The notes: generated by a model not told the origin, from the letters alone. A DNA stretch of 64,000 nt from Gammaproteobacteria bacterium (ex Lamellibrachia satsuma) (GCA_019623805.1 CP053680.1:3450001-3514000); one strand, 5' to 3'. Numbered from the stretch's first letter, positions 8,917 through 18,376 are shown. Program-made: numbers and translations.

Positions 8917-10035
8917 ATGAAAAAAGCACTTATTACGGGCATAACGGGCCAGGATGGCTCCTATCTGGCAGAGTTATTATTAGAGAAGGGCTACGAGGTA
9001 CACGGTATCAAGCGCCGTGCCTCATCATTCAATACACAGCGCGTGGATCATATCTATCAGGATCCACATGTTGACAATCAACGATTTATACTCCACTACG
9101 GTGATCTTACGGACAGTTCTAATCTAACCCGAATCCTTCAGGAGGTGCAGCCGGATGAGGTCTATAATCTGGCAGCACAATCCCATGTGGCTGTTAGTTT
9201 CGAGGCGCCTGAATACACTGCCGATGTTGTTGGTATGGGCACACTTCGCCTCCTTGAGGCGATTCGCTTACTGGGGCTTGAGAAGAAGACGCGCTTCTAC
9301 CAGGCATCTACATCCGAACTGTTTGGGCTGGTGCAGGAGACGCCCCAGAAAGAGACCACGCCGTTTTATCCGCGCAGCCCCTATGCGGCAGCCAAGCTGT
9401 ATGCCTATTGGATCACGGTGAACTACCGTGAGGCCTATGGTATGTACGCCTGTAATGGGATCCTGTTCAATCATGAGTCACCGCGACGTGGTGAGACGTT
9501 TGTCACGCGGAAGATTACCCGCGGTTTGGCCAACATTGCACAGGGGCTTGAAAAGTGCCTCTACCTGGGCAATATGGATGCGCTTCGTGACTGGGGTCAC
9601 GCAAAGGATTTTGTTCGTATGCAGTGGATGATGCTGCAGCAGGATCATCCTGAAGACTTTGCGATCGCAACCGGCGTCCAGCACTCAGTGCGCGATTTTG
9701 TCAGCATGACAGCCGCAGAATTAGGGCTGACCCTGCGTTTTGAGGGTGAAGGGCTGGATGAGAAGGGTATTGTTGAGCGAATAGAGGGTGACAAAGCGCC
9801 TGGGTTGAAAGTGGGCGATGTGATCGTTGCAGTTGATCCGCGATATTTTCGTCCCGCTGAAGTGGAAACCCTGCTGGGTGATCCTACCAAAGCGAAAGAG
9901 CAGTTGGGCTGGGTACCGGAAATCACAGTCCAGGAGATGTGTGCTGAGATGGTGGCTACCGATCTGCACGAGGCACGACGGCATGCGTTATTGAAAGAGC
10001 ATGGGTACGAGTTGCCGATTCAGGCAGAGCATTGA
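8917..10035 (+). CDS. gmd: GDP-mannose 4,6-dehydratase
   Basis: It converts GDP-mannose to GDP-4-keto-6-deoxy-mannose, the first step to GDP-L-fucose. The Rossmann motif [12 protein letters not shown] is at residues 8-19. The catalytic STSE and Y-x3-K are seen in [10 protein letters not shown] and [12 protein letters not shown], and the substrate block [18 protein letters not shown] is intact. At 372 residues it is the usual length. From here on the genes are less AT-rich than those upstream. It ends 2 bp before the fcl ATG, forming an operon with fcl, the Nudix gene, the sulfotransferase-like gene and manB. Confidence 0.97.
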   Translation: MKKALITGITGQDGSYLAELLLEKGYEVHGIKRRASSFNTQRVDHIYQDPHVDNQRFILHYGDLTDSSNLTRILQEVQPDEVYNLAAQSHVAVSFEAPEYTADVVGMGTLRLLEAIRLLGLEKKTRFYQASTSELFGLVQETPQKETTPFYPRSPYAAAKLYAYWITVNYREAYGMYACNGILFNHESPRRGETFVTRKITRGLANIAQGLEKCLYLGNMDALRDWGHAKDFVRMQWMMLQQDHPEDFAIATGVQHSVRDFVSMTAAELGLTLRFEGEGLDEKGIVERIEGDKAPGLKVGDVIVAVDPRYFRPAEVETLLGDPTKAKEQLGWVPEITVQEMCAEMVATDLHEARRHALLKEHGYELPIQAEH

Positions 10036-10037
10036 TT

Positions 10038-11012
10038 ATGTCCCGTAACCTGCAGCAGAAAATTTTTGTGGCCGGCCATCGGGGGATGGTTGGGGCTGCC
10101 ATTATCCGGCGCCTCCAGGCGTTAGGGTATACCAACATCATCACCCGCGGACGTGATGAGCTGAATCTGTTGGATCAGGCGGCTGTACAGGCTTTTTTCG
10201 AGCACGAAGGTTTAGATCAGGTGTACCTTGCGGCGGCGAAAGTGGGTGGTATCCATGCCAACAATACCTACCCTGCTGATTTTATCTATGAAAATTTGAT
10301 GATTGAGGCCAATATTGTTCATGCGGCGCACTCGGTGGGGGTGCAGAAGTTACTGTTCCTCGGCTCTTCCTGTATCTATCCCAAGTCGGCCGAGCAGCCG
10401 ATGAAGGAGGAGGCGCTGCTCACTGGGACGCTGGAGCCCACAAACGAGCCATATGCCATTGCCAAGATTGCCGGCATCAAGTTGTGCGAGAGTTATAATC
10501 GTCAGCACGGTCGTGATTACCGTAGTGTAATGCCAACTAACCTCTATGGACCGAATGACAACTTTCATCCAGAGAACAGCCACGTGATTCCAGCGTTGCT
10601 GCGCCGCTTTCATGAGGCAGTTCAATCCAATGCAGAAGAGGTGGTAATCTGGGGTAGTGGTACACCGATGCGCGAGTTTCTGCATGTGGATGATATGGCG
10701 GCGGCCAGTGTGCATGTGATGGAACTGAATAGTGAATCCTATAAGGCGAATACAAAACCAATGCTGTCTCATATCAACGTTGGCTCCGGTGTGGATTGTA
10801 CGATTCGGGAACTTGCAGAAGCGATTGCCCGTGTTGCAGGATTTTTCGGAAAGCTGAGCTTCGACAGCAGTAAGCCCGATGGTACACCGCGCAAGTTGAT
10901 GGATGTTGCCCGTTTGAAGGCGTTGGGCTGGGAGGCGTCGATTACCCTTGAAGAGGGGCTGCGTGATGCCTATCGTTGGTTTCTGGAGAATCAGGAACGG
11001 TTCAAGGGCTGA
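10038..11012 (+). CDS. fcl: GDP-L-fucose synthase
   Basis: This 3,5-epimerase/4-reductase makes GDP-L-fucose with NADPH from the Gmd product. The NADP loop is [11 protein letters not shown] near the N-terminus. SSCIYPK and Y-x3-K (PYAIAKIAG) give the catalytic Ser-Tyr-Lys, and [19 protein letters not shown] is the conserved substrate block. ATG 10038 is preferred to the overlapping TTG at 10032. It is co-directional with gmd and followed after 2 bp by the Nudix gene. Confidence 0.97.
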   Translation: MSRNLQQKIFVAGHRGMVGAAIIRRLQALGYTNIITRGRDELNLLDQAAVQAFFEHEGLDQVYLAAAKVGGIHANNTYPADFIYENLMIEANIVHAAHSVGVQKLLFLGSSCIYPKSAEQPMKEEALLTGTLEPTNEPYAIAKIAGIKLCESYNRQHGRDYRSVMPTNLYGPNDNFHPENSHVIPALLRRFHEAVQSNAEEVVIWGSGTPMREFLHVDDMAAASVHVMELNSESYKANTKPMLSHINVGSGVDCTIRELAEAIARVAGFFGKLSFDSSKPDGTPRKLMDVARLKALGWEASITLEEGLRDAYRWFLENQERFKG

Positions 11013-11014
11013 AA

Positions 11015-11524
11015 GTGCATCTACCAGCTGATGTTTTCCAGACCGTTGTGGCGTCAACGCCGCTGGTTTCGATTGATCTGGCGGTAGAAAATGGCTGCGG
11101 TGAGATTCTCCTTGGCTTGCGCAATAATCGTCCGGCGCAGGGGTGTTGGTTTGTGCCAGGTGGACGAATTCTGAAGGGCGAAAGTCTTGATATCGCTTTC
11201 ACGCGGCTGGCAAGGGATGAACTGGGCGTCGAGGCGAGCCGCGCCTCCACCTGTTTCCTGGGCGTGTATGAGCATTTCTACAATGATAGTGTCTTTGGCG
11301 AGACACCGGATACCCATTATGTGGTGCTGGCCTACCATTTTCGGCAGGATATTGACCTGAGTAGCCTGCCTTCAGCGCAGCACCTCGATTATCGATGGTG
11401 GCCACAGGCGGAAATGGCGGCCAGTGATCGGGTGCACTCGAACAGTCGTGCCTACCTTTTAGCGCTGGAAGAGATTGCCCACCGTGACAAAGCCAGGGAT
11501 CTGCAGAAGGGCTCGAAATGGTAA
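11015..11524 (+). CDS. gmm: GDP-mannose mannosyl hydrolase (Nudix)
   Basis: It is predicted to hydrolyse GDP-mannose/GDP-glucose to GDP and sugar, tuning the GDP-sugar pool. The Nudix-like box GGRILKGESLDIAFTRLARDEL has the diverged form of Gmm enzymes, which lack one canonical Glu, and CWFVPGGR precedes it. The GTG start at 11015, 2 bp after the fcl stop, is chosen because upstream frame lies inside fcl. It overlaps the next gene by 7 bp. The position after gmd-fcl is the same as in colanic-acid-type clusters. Confidence 0.9.
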   Translation: MHLPADVFQTVVASTPLVSIDLAVENGCGEILLGLRNNRPAQGCWFVPGGRILKGESLDIAFTRLARDELGVEASRASTCFLGVYEHFYNDSVFGETPDTHYVVLAYHFRQDIDLSSLPSAQHLDYRWWPQAEMAASDRVHSNSRAYLLALEEIAHRDKARDLQKGSKW

Positions 11525-12633
11525 TCAACAAGTTGCGCTCGGTTATCGGGCAGGTTGCCAAGCCATCAAATGGTTCAAGCATGACCAGCCAAGCGGAAAA
11601 AAAGCGTTTCAAACGCTGTGTGCTGCATATAGGTACAGAGAAGACCGGCACTACCACCATACAACGTTTTCTGGCGGTGAATCGTACGGCATTGGCCCGA
11701 GATGGTGTGATCTACCCATCGGCCACTGGTAAAAACGGTGGGACTCAGTGGGGTTTTGTTGCCTGCGCACAAAACAAGCCTTGGGAAACGGATGGGGGGG
11801 TTGCGTTAGGCATTCATTCTGCCTCGGATCAGGAGTTGTATAGGGAAGCGCTACGAGACAATTTGTTGCGGGAGTTTGCGGCAGCACCCGAGGCGAATGT
11901 ACTGGTCATTTCATCAGAACACCTACACAGTCGGCTGTTTGGTAAAGAAACAATTGCCCGGCTAAAGGCATTTTTGGAGCCATGGGTGGAGAGATTTGAA
12001 ATCGTACTCTACCTGCGTCGGCAAGATCGCGTGGCGGTGAGTCTCTATTCGACCAAGATCAAGTCCGGCAATCCCACTCCGATTCTCTTTCCTGGTGCAC
12101 CTAAAGGGCCTGTACCATACTATTTCGATTACGACAAAATCTACGATAATTGGTGTGCGGTGTTTGGCGAAGAGACGCTAATGGTTCGTCTCTTTTCACC
12201 GCGTGAGTGGGAACAGGGTGATCTGGTGCATGATTTCTGCGCTGTTTGCGGGTTACATCCGGAAGGCAAGCGCATGCCTGTTGTGGAGAATGAGTCGCTA
12301 AATCAAATGGGTGCGGATTTTCTACTTGAGGTCAACCGGAAGATGCCGCGTATGGTCGAGGGCCAGAGGAACAAAGAGCGCGATGCGGTGACCCGGCTCA
12401 TCTCAGAATTGTGTCATGGCAAAAATTACCCTGCCAGCCGCAAAGAGGCGATGAAGTTCTATCATCGATACCTGGAGTGTAATGCACGAATAAAAGAGAA
12501 GGCATTTCCAGATCGTTCAGAGTCGCTGTTCGACGAGGACTTTTCTGACTATCCGGAGTCAGTCGAGCAGCTTGAACCACGTTACGAGGATGCGGTCGAA
12601 CTCGCCTTGCGCATATGGAAGATGAAGATTTAA
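11518..12633 (+). CDS. Sulfotransferase-like P-loop protein
   Basis: The segment HIGTEKTGTTTIQRFL at residues ~37-52 is a 5'-phosphosulfate-type loop, as in sulfotransferases. A second conserved region, VLYLRRQDRVAVSLYSTKIK at ~163-182, supplies the Arg and Ser of the 3'-phosphate site. No signal or membrane segment is seen, so it is cytosolic. It is embedded in the gmd-fcl-gmm-manB operon, starts inside gmm and stops 4 bp before manB. That argues for sulfation of a fucose- or mannose-containing glycan (inference). It is clearly different from the 237-residue sulfotransferase at 5254. Confidence 0.75.
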   Translation: MVINKLRSVIGQVAKPSNGSSMTSQAEKKRFKRCVLHIGTEKTGTTTIQRFLAVNRTALARDGVIYPSATGKNGGTQWGFVACAQNKPWETDGGVALGIHSASDQELYREALRDNLLREFAAAPEANVLVISSEHLHSRLFGKETIARLKAFLEPWVERFEIVLYLRRQDRVAVSLYSTKIKSGNPTPILFPGAPKGPVPYYFDYDKIYDNWCAVFGEETLMVRLFSPREWEQGDLVHDFCAVCGLHPEGKRMPVVENESLNQMGADFLLEVNRKMPRMVEGQRNKERDAVTRLISELCHGKNYPASRKEAMKFYHRYLECNARIKEKAFPDRSESLFDEDFSDYPESVEQLEPRYEDAVELALRIWKMKI

Positions 12634-12637
12634 AAAC

Positions 12638-14059
12638 ATGAAAACAGTCTCTATTCAGCAATTGGCAACTGACAGTGGTGTGGTTTTTGGGACCAGTGGT
12701 GCCCGCGGTTTGGTCGAACAGTTGACGCCTGAGGTTTGTGCTGGTTATACAGCAGCTTTCCTTAATTTGTTTGAGCGTGCATCGGTTCAACAAGTTGTTG
12801 TTGGCATCGATCTGCGGTCCAGCAGCCCCGAGATTGCGCGTGCTTGTATTCTTGCGATTGAATCGGCTGGCCTTGTTGCTGAGTTCTGCGGGGTAGTACC
12901 TACGCCTGCACTGGCATTGCATGCAATGCAGAAGGGAGTTCCGGCAATCATGGTAACCGGCAGTCATATTCCGTTCGACCGAAACGGAATCAAGTTCTAC
13001 CGGCCAGAGGGTGAGATTACCAAAGCGGATGAAGCTGCGATTATGGGTGCCGAGGTTTTATTGCCTGAGCCTCTGGAGTTGCCGGACTTGCCTACGGTGA
13101 ATGAGGGGGCGCAACAACGTTATCTGGAACGATATCTTCAGTTCCTTCCCAAGGATATGCTGGCGGGGTTGCGAGTTGGTTTTTATCAGCACTCCAGTGT
13201 TGCGCGCGATCTGCTGACGACACTGCTTTCCAGGTTGGGCGCAGAGGTGATAGCGCTGGGGCGTACCGATAAATTTGTCCCGATAGATACAGAAGCAGTT
13301 TCAGAAGAGGATGCTGAACGTGCTAAAGCGTGGGTTTTGGAGCACCAGCTGGATGCACTGATCTCGACCGACGGAGATGCCGATCGCCCTCTGCTTGGTG
13401 ACGAACAGGGCATTTGGTTTCGGGGAGATGTCGTCGGATTGTTGTGCGCACGATTCCTGAAGGCCGAAGCGCTTGTCACACCAGTCAGTTGCACAACGGC
13501 TATTGAAAAAAGCGGATGGTTTAAACATATCACCCGGACCCGCATCGGCTCGCCGTATGTCATCGAAGGCATGGAGGCACTGCAGGCTGCCGGAAAGGCA
13601 CCGGTGGTCGGTTTTGAGGCGAACGGCGGATTTCTGCTGGGGAGTGAAATTGAGCACAACGGGAAAATTCTGCAACCGTTGCCCACCCGTGATGCAGTGT
13701 TGCCAATCCTGGCACTATTGGCGCTTGCTCATGAAAAGGGGATGCCTCTTTCTGCACTGACAACGGATTTGCCTAAGCGTTTTACTGCGAGTGATCGGCT
13801 TCAGGGTGTAGCAATAGAGCGGAGTCGGAAACTGTTGATGGAGCTTGAAAAAGACTCCGAACCGCTTGCCCGGCTCTACGGTCCGGTTTTGGCACTGGAT
13901 GTGACTGATGGACTGCGGTTTACCTTTGAGAGTGGTGACATCGTCCATCTGCGCCCATCAGGTAATGCGCCGGAATTGCGTTGTTACGCCGAGGCTGAAG
14001 ACGCTGTGCGGGCTGAGGAACTGGTCGCTGAGGTGTTGGAACTGGCGAGGTGCCAGTGA
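12638..14059 (+). CDS. manB: Phosphomannomutase/phosphoglucomutase
   Basis: It interconverts mannose-6-P and mannose-1-P for GDP-mannose synthesis. FGTSGARG at 18-25 is the N-terminal sugar-phosphate motif. The phospho-serine loop is TGSHIPFDRNG with S109. The Mg loop is DGDADRP at 245-251, GFEANGGF is the sugar-binding loop, and RPSGNAPELR near the C-terminus is the phosphate-binding motif. At 473 residues it is full length. It is the last gene of the GDP-sugar operon. The partner manC (GMP) is not in this window. Confidence 0.93.
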   Translation: MKTVSIQQLATDSGVVFGTSGARGLVEQLTPEVCAGYTAAFLNLFERASVQQVVVGIDLRSSSPEIARACILAIESAGLVAEFCGVVPTPALALHAMQKGVPAIMVTGSHIPFDRNGIKFYRPEGEITKADEAAIMGAEVLLPEPLELPDLPTVNEGAQQRYLERYLQFLPKDMLAGLRVGFYQHSSVARDLLTTLLSRLGAEVIALGRTDKFVPIDTEAVSEEDAERAKAWVLEHQLDALISTDGDADRPLLGDEQGIWFRGDVVGLLCARFLKAEALVTPVSCTTAIEKSGWFKHITRTRIGSPYVIEGMEALQAAGKAPVVGFEANGGFLLGSEIEHNGKILQPLPTRDAVLPILALLALAHEKGMPLSALTTDLPKRFTASDRLQGVAIERSRKLLMELEKDSEPLARLYGPVLALDVTDGLRFTFESGDIVHLRPSGNAPELRCYAEAEDAVRAEELVAEVLELARCQ

Positions 14060-14125
14060 CTTCAGGCTACATTTTATTCAAGACAGAGTTGACTTAAATA
14101 CCTGGATAAAGGGGTGTTATGTGAC

Positions 14126-14168
14126 TTGGAAAATCTTGCGATTATGTGTACACTTTAATGTGACCACA
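14126..14168 (+). promoter_or_regulatory. Promoter with palindromic operator for toxin-antitoxin module 1
   Basis: TTGGAA (14126-14131), 17 bp, TACACT (14149-14154). The palindrome GTGTACAC (14146-14153) overlaps the -10 and TGTGACCACA follows at 14159-14168. This is the usual layout for autorepression by a Phd/YefM antitoxin. Confidence 0.45.
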
Positions 14169-14183
14169 TTGAAGGGGTAGGCT

Positions 14184-14429
14184 ATGCAAGTCAGTGTCCG
14201 AGAAACGAGAGAACAACTCAGCCGATTGTTGAAAGCCGTCGAGCATGGAGAGCAGGTGGAGATAACACGGCGGGGTCGGGTAGTGGCGCGGCTTGCTCCC
14301 CCAGAGCCAAGTTCAGATAGTTCACGGGTGGCGCGTGCATCTGTTCGGGCAAAATTACGTGATACTTTGCCCCCCTCTGAGACTACATCAACAGAGCTGA
14401 TTCGAGAGCTTAGAGAAGAGCGTGGCTGA
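14184..14429 (+). CDS. Phd/YefM-family antitoxin (module 1)
   Basis: The 81-residue protein starts MQVSVRETREQLSRLL, then VEHGEQVEITRRGRVVARLAP, the N-terminal DNA-binding fold of Phd/YefM antitoxins. The C-terminal ~30 residues are charged and would wrap the toxin. The ATG at 14184 has GGGG upstream (14173-14176). It overlaps the toxin gene by 8 bp. Autorepression is likely through the palindrome at 14146-14153. Confidence 0.88.
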   Translation: MQVSVRETREQLSRLLKAVEHGEQVEITRRGRVVARLAPPEPSSDSSRVARASVRAKLRDTLPPSETTSTELIRELREERG

Positions 14430-14856
14430 TCCTCGTCTCTATTTTGACACCAGCGCGTTGTTGCCGTTATACCGTCAGGAGCAGTTAACGGCGCAAGCAG
14501 AGCAGATCCAGAATGAGGTGACGCTGGTGATCAGTGCCTTAACAGAGGTCGAAGTGGCTTCCGCTTTAGCGCGTTGGGTGCGAATGGGAGAGCTAACTGG
14601 CGAGCAGGCAGAATTGCTGGAGACAACCTTTTCTGAAGATCTTCGCCTCGACGTGTTTGAACGCGTTGCTCTGGAAGATCGTCACTACTGGCAAGCACGG
14701 CATTGGCTTCTAGGGCGGAAAACGGCGCTGCGTACCCTGGATGCACTCCATCTGGCATGCGCGGTAGAATATAATCTAATGATCGTTACTGCTGATAAGG
14801 TGCTTGCCGATGCTGCTGCGCTTGTCGGTGGACGTGTGCGCTTCTTAAGGGGTTAA
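14422..14856 (+). CDS. PIN-domain toxin, VapC-like (module 1)
   Basis: This is a predicted Mg-dependent endoribonuclease. Acidic PIN residues are visible: LYFDTSALLPLY (first Asp), TEVEVASAL (Glu), and a C-terminal TLDALHLACAVEYNLMIVTADKVLADAA segment with Asp residues. The 144-residue length is normal. The GTG start overlaps the antitoxin stop region, which implies coupling. The target RNA is unknown. Confidence 0.88.
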   Translation: MADPRLYFDTSALLPLYRQEQLTAQAEQIQNEVTLVISALTEVEVASALARWVRMGELTGEQAELLETTFSEDLRLDVFERVALEDRHYWQARHWLLGRKTALRTLDALHLACAVEYNLMIVTADKVLADAAALVGGRVRFLRG

Positions 14857-14877
14857 CGGGATAGCATTAATGCAATT

Positions 14878-15014
14878 TTAAGGAACCACTGATTAATTGT
14901 CATTTCGAGCATAGCGAGAAATCTCAACCCTCATAACCTATTGACAGTTCAGTGGTTTGAGATCTCTCCCTACGGTCGAGATGACAGTGACTCAATTAAT
15001 CAGAGATTCCTTAA
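14878..15014. repeat. 137-bp MITE-like inverted-repeat element, copy 1
   Basis: It begins TTAAGGAA and ends with its complement TTCCTTAA. The inner arms ACTGATTAATT and AATTAATCAGA, and GTCATTTCGAG and CTCGAGATGAC-like segments, pair along most of the length, giving a long hairpin. A second copy at 40797-40932 has the same arms and nearly the same length. It carries no gene, so it is a non-autonomous element. Confidence 0.8.
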
Positions 15015-15054
15015 TCGTAAATTGCATTTGCATAACAGGGTGTGCACTGGCTAC

Positions 15055-16098
15055 ATGGTAATTCAGAACATTGCATTCGTTGCCAGTAACCGTAATGTGG
15101 ATCTTTATCGCAACGATCCCGCTTTCGTCTACCGCTGCGAAAACCTCGGACTAGCCCTCTTGGAACAAGGCCACGATGTCCATCTTACCCATTTGACGAA
15201 ACTCAAATGGAAGGAAGGATATCAGGCGGTTATTTTCCATCGACCTATTGCCTCCGTTCGATTGTGGTACCTGCTTCGGCAGTTACGTCTCCGTGGAGTT
15301 GTAGTGATCGCAGATTTCGATGATCTGGTCTTTGATGAAGCTTGTGCCGACTCTTCACCGGGTGTTCTGAATAGGCTGGTTTCACGCAGGGTGACGCGGC
15401 GACGTTTTCGAGCCCATCGGCGGGCGCTGTCGTGGTTTGATGGCGTTATCGTCTCCACCGAGCCTCTGGCGAATCATGTGTGCCGCTTGTTTCCCTCTAT
15501 CCGCGTTGAAGTCATTCACAACAGTGTGCATCTGGCCTGGCGGCAAGCGTCGCATGATGTGCTACCCAATGCGGGTAAGAGGATTATTACCTATTTCCCC
15601 GGTACGCGGAGCCATCATCGTGACTTTGCGCAAATCAGAGAGCCGTTGTCGAGCTTTCTACGGGCACATCCCGAGGTCAAATTACAGATAACCGGTCCGC
15701 TGGTGTTTGCCATCAATGCCGATCCACGACAGATATCATATGAAGAACGGGTGCCATTTTCTGAGTATCAGGCCCGTGTTAGAAACAGTTGGGTGAATCT
15801 GGCGCCGTTGGAGGAGACCCCCTTCAACCAGTGCAAATCGGCCCTTAAAGTCCTGGAGGCGGGCTATTGGGGTATCCCCACTCTCTGCTCCTCAAATTCA
15901 GATAATGTTCGCTTTTCCCGTGCTGGAGCCTGGGTTTCAACAAAACCTGAAGAGTGGATTGACAACCTGGAGCGTCTGCTCAATGAAGCAGAGTACCAGC
16001 GGGCGTCGCATGAACTTAGGCAGCGTACTGTTGCCCTTGCCGATGTTGAGAAGCAGGCAAAGCTTTTTTTGCAGTTTGTAGAAACGTTGATGGGTTAA
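15055..16098 (+). CDS. GT-B glycosyltransferase
   Basis: This is a predicted cytosolic glycosyltransferase of the GT4-like type. FDDLVFDE and HRRALSWFDGVIVSTEPLA occur in the N-domain. ITYFPGTRSHHRDF starts the C-domain, followed by VNLAPLEETPFNQCKSALKVLEAG, a diverged donor-binding block with the expected Glu. The frame is open from a TTG at 14941, but that lies inside the MITE-like repeat, so ATG 15055 (MVIQNIAFVASNR) is the likely start. Its stop is 5 bp before the next ATG, so the two are probably co-transcribed. Confidence 0.77.
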   Translation: MVIQNIAFVASNRNVDLYRNDPAFVYRCENLGLALLEQGHDVHLTHLTKLKWKEGYQAVIFHRPIASVRLWYLLRQLRLRGVVVIADFDDLVFDEACADSSPGVLNRLVSRRVTRRRFRAHRRALSWFDGVIVSTEPLANHVCRLFPSIRVEVIHNSVHLAWRQASHDVLPNAGKRIITYFPGTRSHHRDFAQIREPLSSFLRAHPEVKLQITGPLVFAINADPRQISYEERVPFSEYQARVRNSWVNLAPLEETPFNQCKSALKVLEAGYWGIPTLCSSNSDNVRFSRAGAWVSTKPEEWIDNLERLLNEAEYQRASHELRQRTVALADVEKQAKLFLQFVETLMG

Positions 16099-16103
16099 TC
16101 TTG

Positions 16104-17174
16104 ATGCAGTGGTTTCCTACAGATCGAACTGCATTATCCTGCGTACCATGGTGGCTGAGCGCAGCGGTAGGACGTTGGCGTCGCAAAAAGGGGGAGTATG
16201 ACAAGACAACCCTTGCCTGCTTCTATTCAGCGTGGCGCAGGCGGCCAAGTTTAGCCAATTTAATTGCCTACTTGGGGTTTCGGCGCGATCTAGGCTTAAC
16301 TGCACCATCGCGACTACTTAAGCCGTTACAGACCTCTTTTGTGAGTTTTAATCCTGTAACGCAGCGACGGGTTTTTAACTGGCTTTGGGAGGGGCATAGT
16401 GAGGCACCGCTGGATAAGTTCCCCTCTGACACTCTGAGAGACTTGGCTGAAAGCTCCCCACAAGTTGCAGTAGTGATGGCGCAGCGAGGTGAGCCGATCT
16501 CCAGTGAGGCAAACGCTCTGGCGATATTGCAGAATAAGCAGGCGGTTTGGCGTGACGAATTCACAGCATATCTGAGCGCAAACCGTGACGGCATTTGTGT
16601 GGTCGGTAATGCCGCCACTCTAGCGAATAGCACTATCGGTCGTACCATTGACACCTCTAGTGTGGTGTTTCGCTTTAACCTGTTTTCTACTGAAACTGCC
16701 TGCGAGGCGTCGGATGGCAAACTATCGACACAGATGCAGGAAGTTGGTAGCCGTCTTGACGTTTGGGTTTGTGCCCCCAACTTGCAGACCCCGTACCCGC
16801 CAGCAGTCGAGGAGGTCGAATGGGTGGTTATTGTCGGACCGGATGCGCGTTACCATCTTGCCGATTGGGGCAATATTGTTTCACTGCTCGATGCGGATAA
16901 GAAGGTGCTTACCCTACCCCTGAGCATTTGGCGGATGTTGGTACGAGAGCTCAAGGCACCACCCAGTGCGGGTGTCTTGTGTCTGGCATGGGTAATTGAA
17001 ATGCTCGGTGCGCCTGAAGGGCTAATGGCTGCCGGATTTCAGCGACAATCTGTGCCGGGTATGCGCTATCACTATGCACTGCATCGACACAAACCGGGTC
17101 GGCGGCACAATTGGGAGGGTGAAAGGGCGTTGCTGCACCGTTGGAAAATGCAAGGGTTGCAGTTTCTGGATTGA
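16104..17174 (+). CDS. GT29 sialyltransferase-like glycosyltransferase
   Basis: Three blocks match the order and content of GT29 sialyl motifs. An L-type block at ~164-192 has ICVVGNAATLANSTIG, an invariant-type ID and FRFN. An S-type block at ~287-312 has PPSAGVLCLAWV and AAGF. A VS-type block has H335-x4-E340 (HNWEGE). GT29 enzymes use CMP-activated sugars. The N-terminal ~150 residues are not recognised, and there is no membrane anchor, unlike animal enzymes. No neuABC genes are in the window. CMP-Kdo, used by the KpsC/KpsS encoded nearby, is an alternative donor (inference). ATG 16104 is preferred to TTG 16101. Confidence 0.72.
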   Translation: MQWFPTDRTALSCVPWWLSAAVGRWRRKKGEYDKTTLACFYSAWRRRPSLANLIAYLGFRRDLGLTAPSRLLKPLQTSFVSFNPVTQRRVFNWLWEGHSEAPLDKFPSDTLRDLAESSPQVAVVMAQRGEPISSEANALAILQNKQAVWRDEFTAYLSANRDGICVVGNAATLANSTIGRTIDTSSVVFRFNLFSTETACEASDGKLSTQMQEVGSRLDVWVCAPNLQTPYPPAVEEVEWVVIVGPDARYHLADWGNIVSLLDADKKVLTLPLSIWRMLVRELKAPPSAGVLCLAWVIEMLGAPEGLMAAGFQRQSVPGMRYHYALHRHKPGRRHNWEGERALLHRWKMQGLQFLD

Positions 17175-17208
17175 GGTACTGCCCTGATTAAATAAGCATT
17201 GTGCTGAG

Positions 17209-18273
17209 TCAGCGCTTTTTGGACATCGCCATCAGCTTGTCCTGCACCGTTGTGGTTACTGACGTTTTAGCAAAGGGGACAAAGCTGCAGTGTTTGCAAA
17301 GACCATCCTTTTTTTCAAAGCCAACAAGTGAACGCCGCCATGCTACCGCATTGGCACTTGCATAAACCAGAAAAATATTACTTTGCGTATTCAAGTTACC
17401 AATAATGCAATCCTGATGTTCAGGAATGTCAGAGCGCAGATTGCAGCATGGCATGACGGAACCGTTATAGTCGATATAGACGTGATAAAATGGCGACAAA
17501 CATGGAGATGTGCGAACAGGCTGATTGGTGACCCCTACTGTTTCACCACGGTTGCAGCCTGTGTTATCAAAGTTGCGCCCATAGATACGCAATAACATAT
17601 CTTTGTAGCCAATACCTGCTTCCAAACGGCGGCCAAAAAGATCAACTGTAATTTTTGCTTTAAGACCAAGTTCGGCGACCTTTTTTTGCATCAGTTGCCG
17701 GGTTTCTTCATGATCATATGTTTGGTTATTTCGCAGATAAATCTGGATATTCAAACTGTTCAGGCCAGCGTCGTAAAGTTTGTCAAGATACTCTTTGGTC
17801 AGGTAATCGCCGTTGGTATTCAGGTGCAAAACCGCTTTTGGTACCAAGCTGCGAGCCTGGGCGATTTTGTCGATAATGATCCTGTCTGCCAGTGGTTCAT
17901 TATAGCGGCTATAACTGATTTTCCTGTTGTAGTCGCACTTCCCCAGTTGCCTGAGGATGGATAAATACACATTGTCATCCATGTGATGCTGTGCTGACCG
18001 TCGGTCATATTTTGCGTTAGGACAAAACCAGCAAATACGGTTGCAGTAGGAGAATACCTCTATTTCAACCATATCAACGGATCGTTTGAATAGACGCATC
18101 GCATTGTCAGGATCGCCAAGAGGCGTGAAGTGATCCTGTTCAACAAAATCGAACGGAGTGCGTCCATGTTTGACAACATTGGCAAAGGCATCGCGGATCT
18201 GTACTCCGCCGACACGCCTGACTAAGTGCGCTAGTTGGCTTTTGGCTCTGATGTGCCAAGGCCGTTTATTCAT
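17209..18273 (-). CDS. Radical SAM protein with SPASM-type C-terminus
   Basis: A CX3CX2C cluster motif (CNRICWFC) binds the radical-SAM 4Fe-4S cluster. NEP in SRYNEPLAD and HLNTNGDYL follow, as in other family members. The C-terminal part has clustered Cys (CNRGE, CLSPF, YNGSVMPCCNLRSD, IIGNLNT, CKHCSF), which fits a SPASM/Twitch auxiliary-cluster domain. The substrate is unknown, since SPASM enzymes modify peptides and also other molecules. The frame extends to TTG 18366, but ATG 18273 (MNKRPWHIRAK) starts the conserved part. It is transcribed opposite to its neighbours and lies between the GT29 gene and a toxin-antitoxin pair. Confidence 0.82.
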   Translation of the reverse strand: MNKRPWHIRAKSQLAHLVRRVGGVQIRDAFANVVKHGRTPFDFVEQDHFTPLGDPDNAMRLFKRSVDMVEIEVFSYCNRICWFCPNAKYDRRSAQHHMDDNVYLSILRQLGKCDYNRKISYSRYNEPLADRIIIDKIAQARSLVPKAVLHLNTNGDYLTKEYLDKLYDAGLNSLNIQIYLRNNQTYDHEETRQLMQKKVAELGLKAKITVDLFGRRLEAGIGYKDMLLRIYGRNFDNTGCNRGETVGVTNQPVRTSPCLSPFYHVYIDYNGSVMPCCNLRSDIPEHQDCIIGNLNTQSNIFLVYASANAVAWRRSLVGFEKKDGLCKHCSFVPFAKTSVTTTVQDKLMAMSKKR

Positions 18274-18376
18274 GGCCGATTTGATCCCTTTTTCGCATAT
18301 TGAGTCTGTAGAAAAATCAGTTTTTAACCGACAACTTCTCGTTTCCCATTGTTTAGCTATTCTCAAAGACTTTCCA

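Noticed and set aside
17175..17230. Possible bidirectional terminator between the GT29 and radical SAM genes
   Set aside because: The only stem (GTGCTGA/TCAGCGC) would have a one-base loop, which cannot fold.
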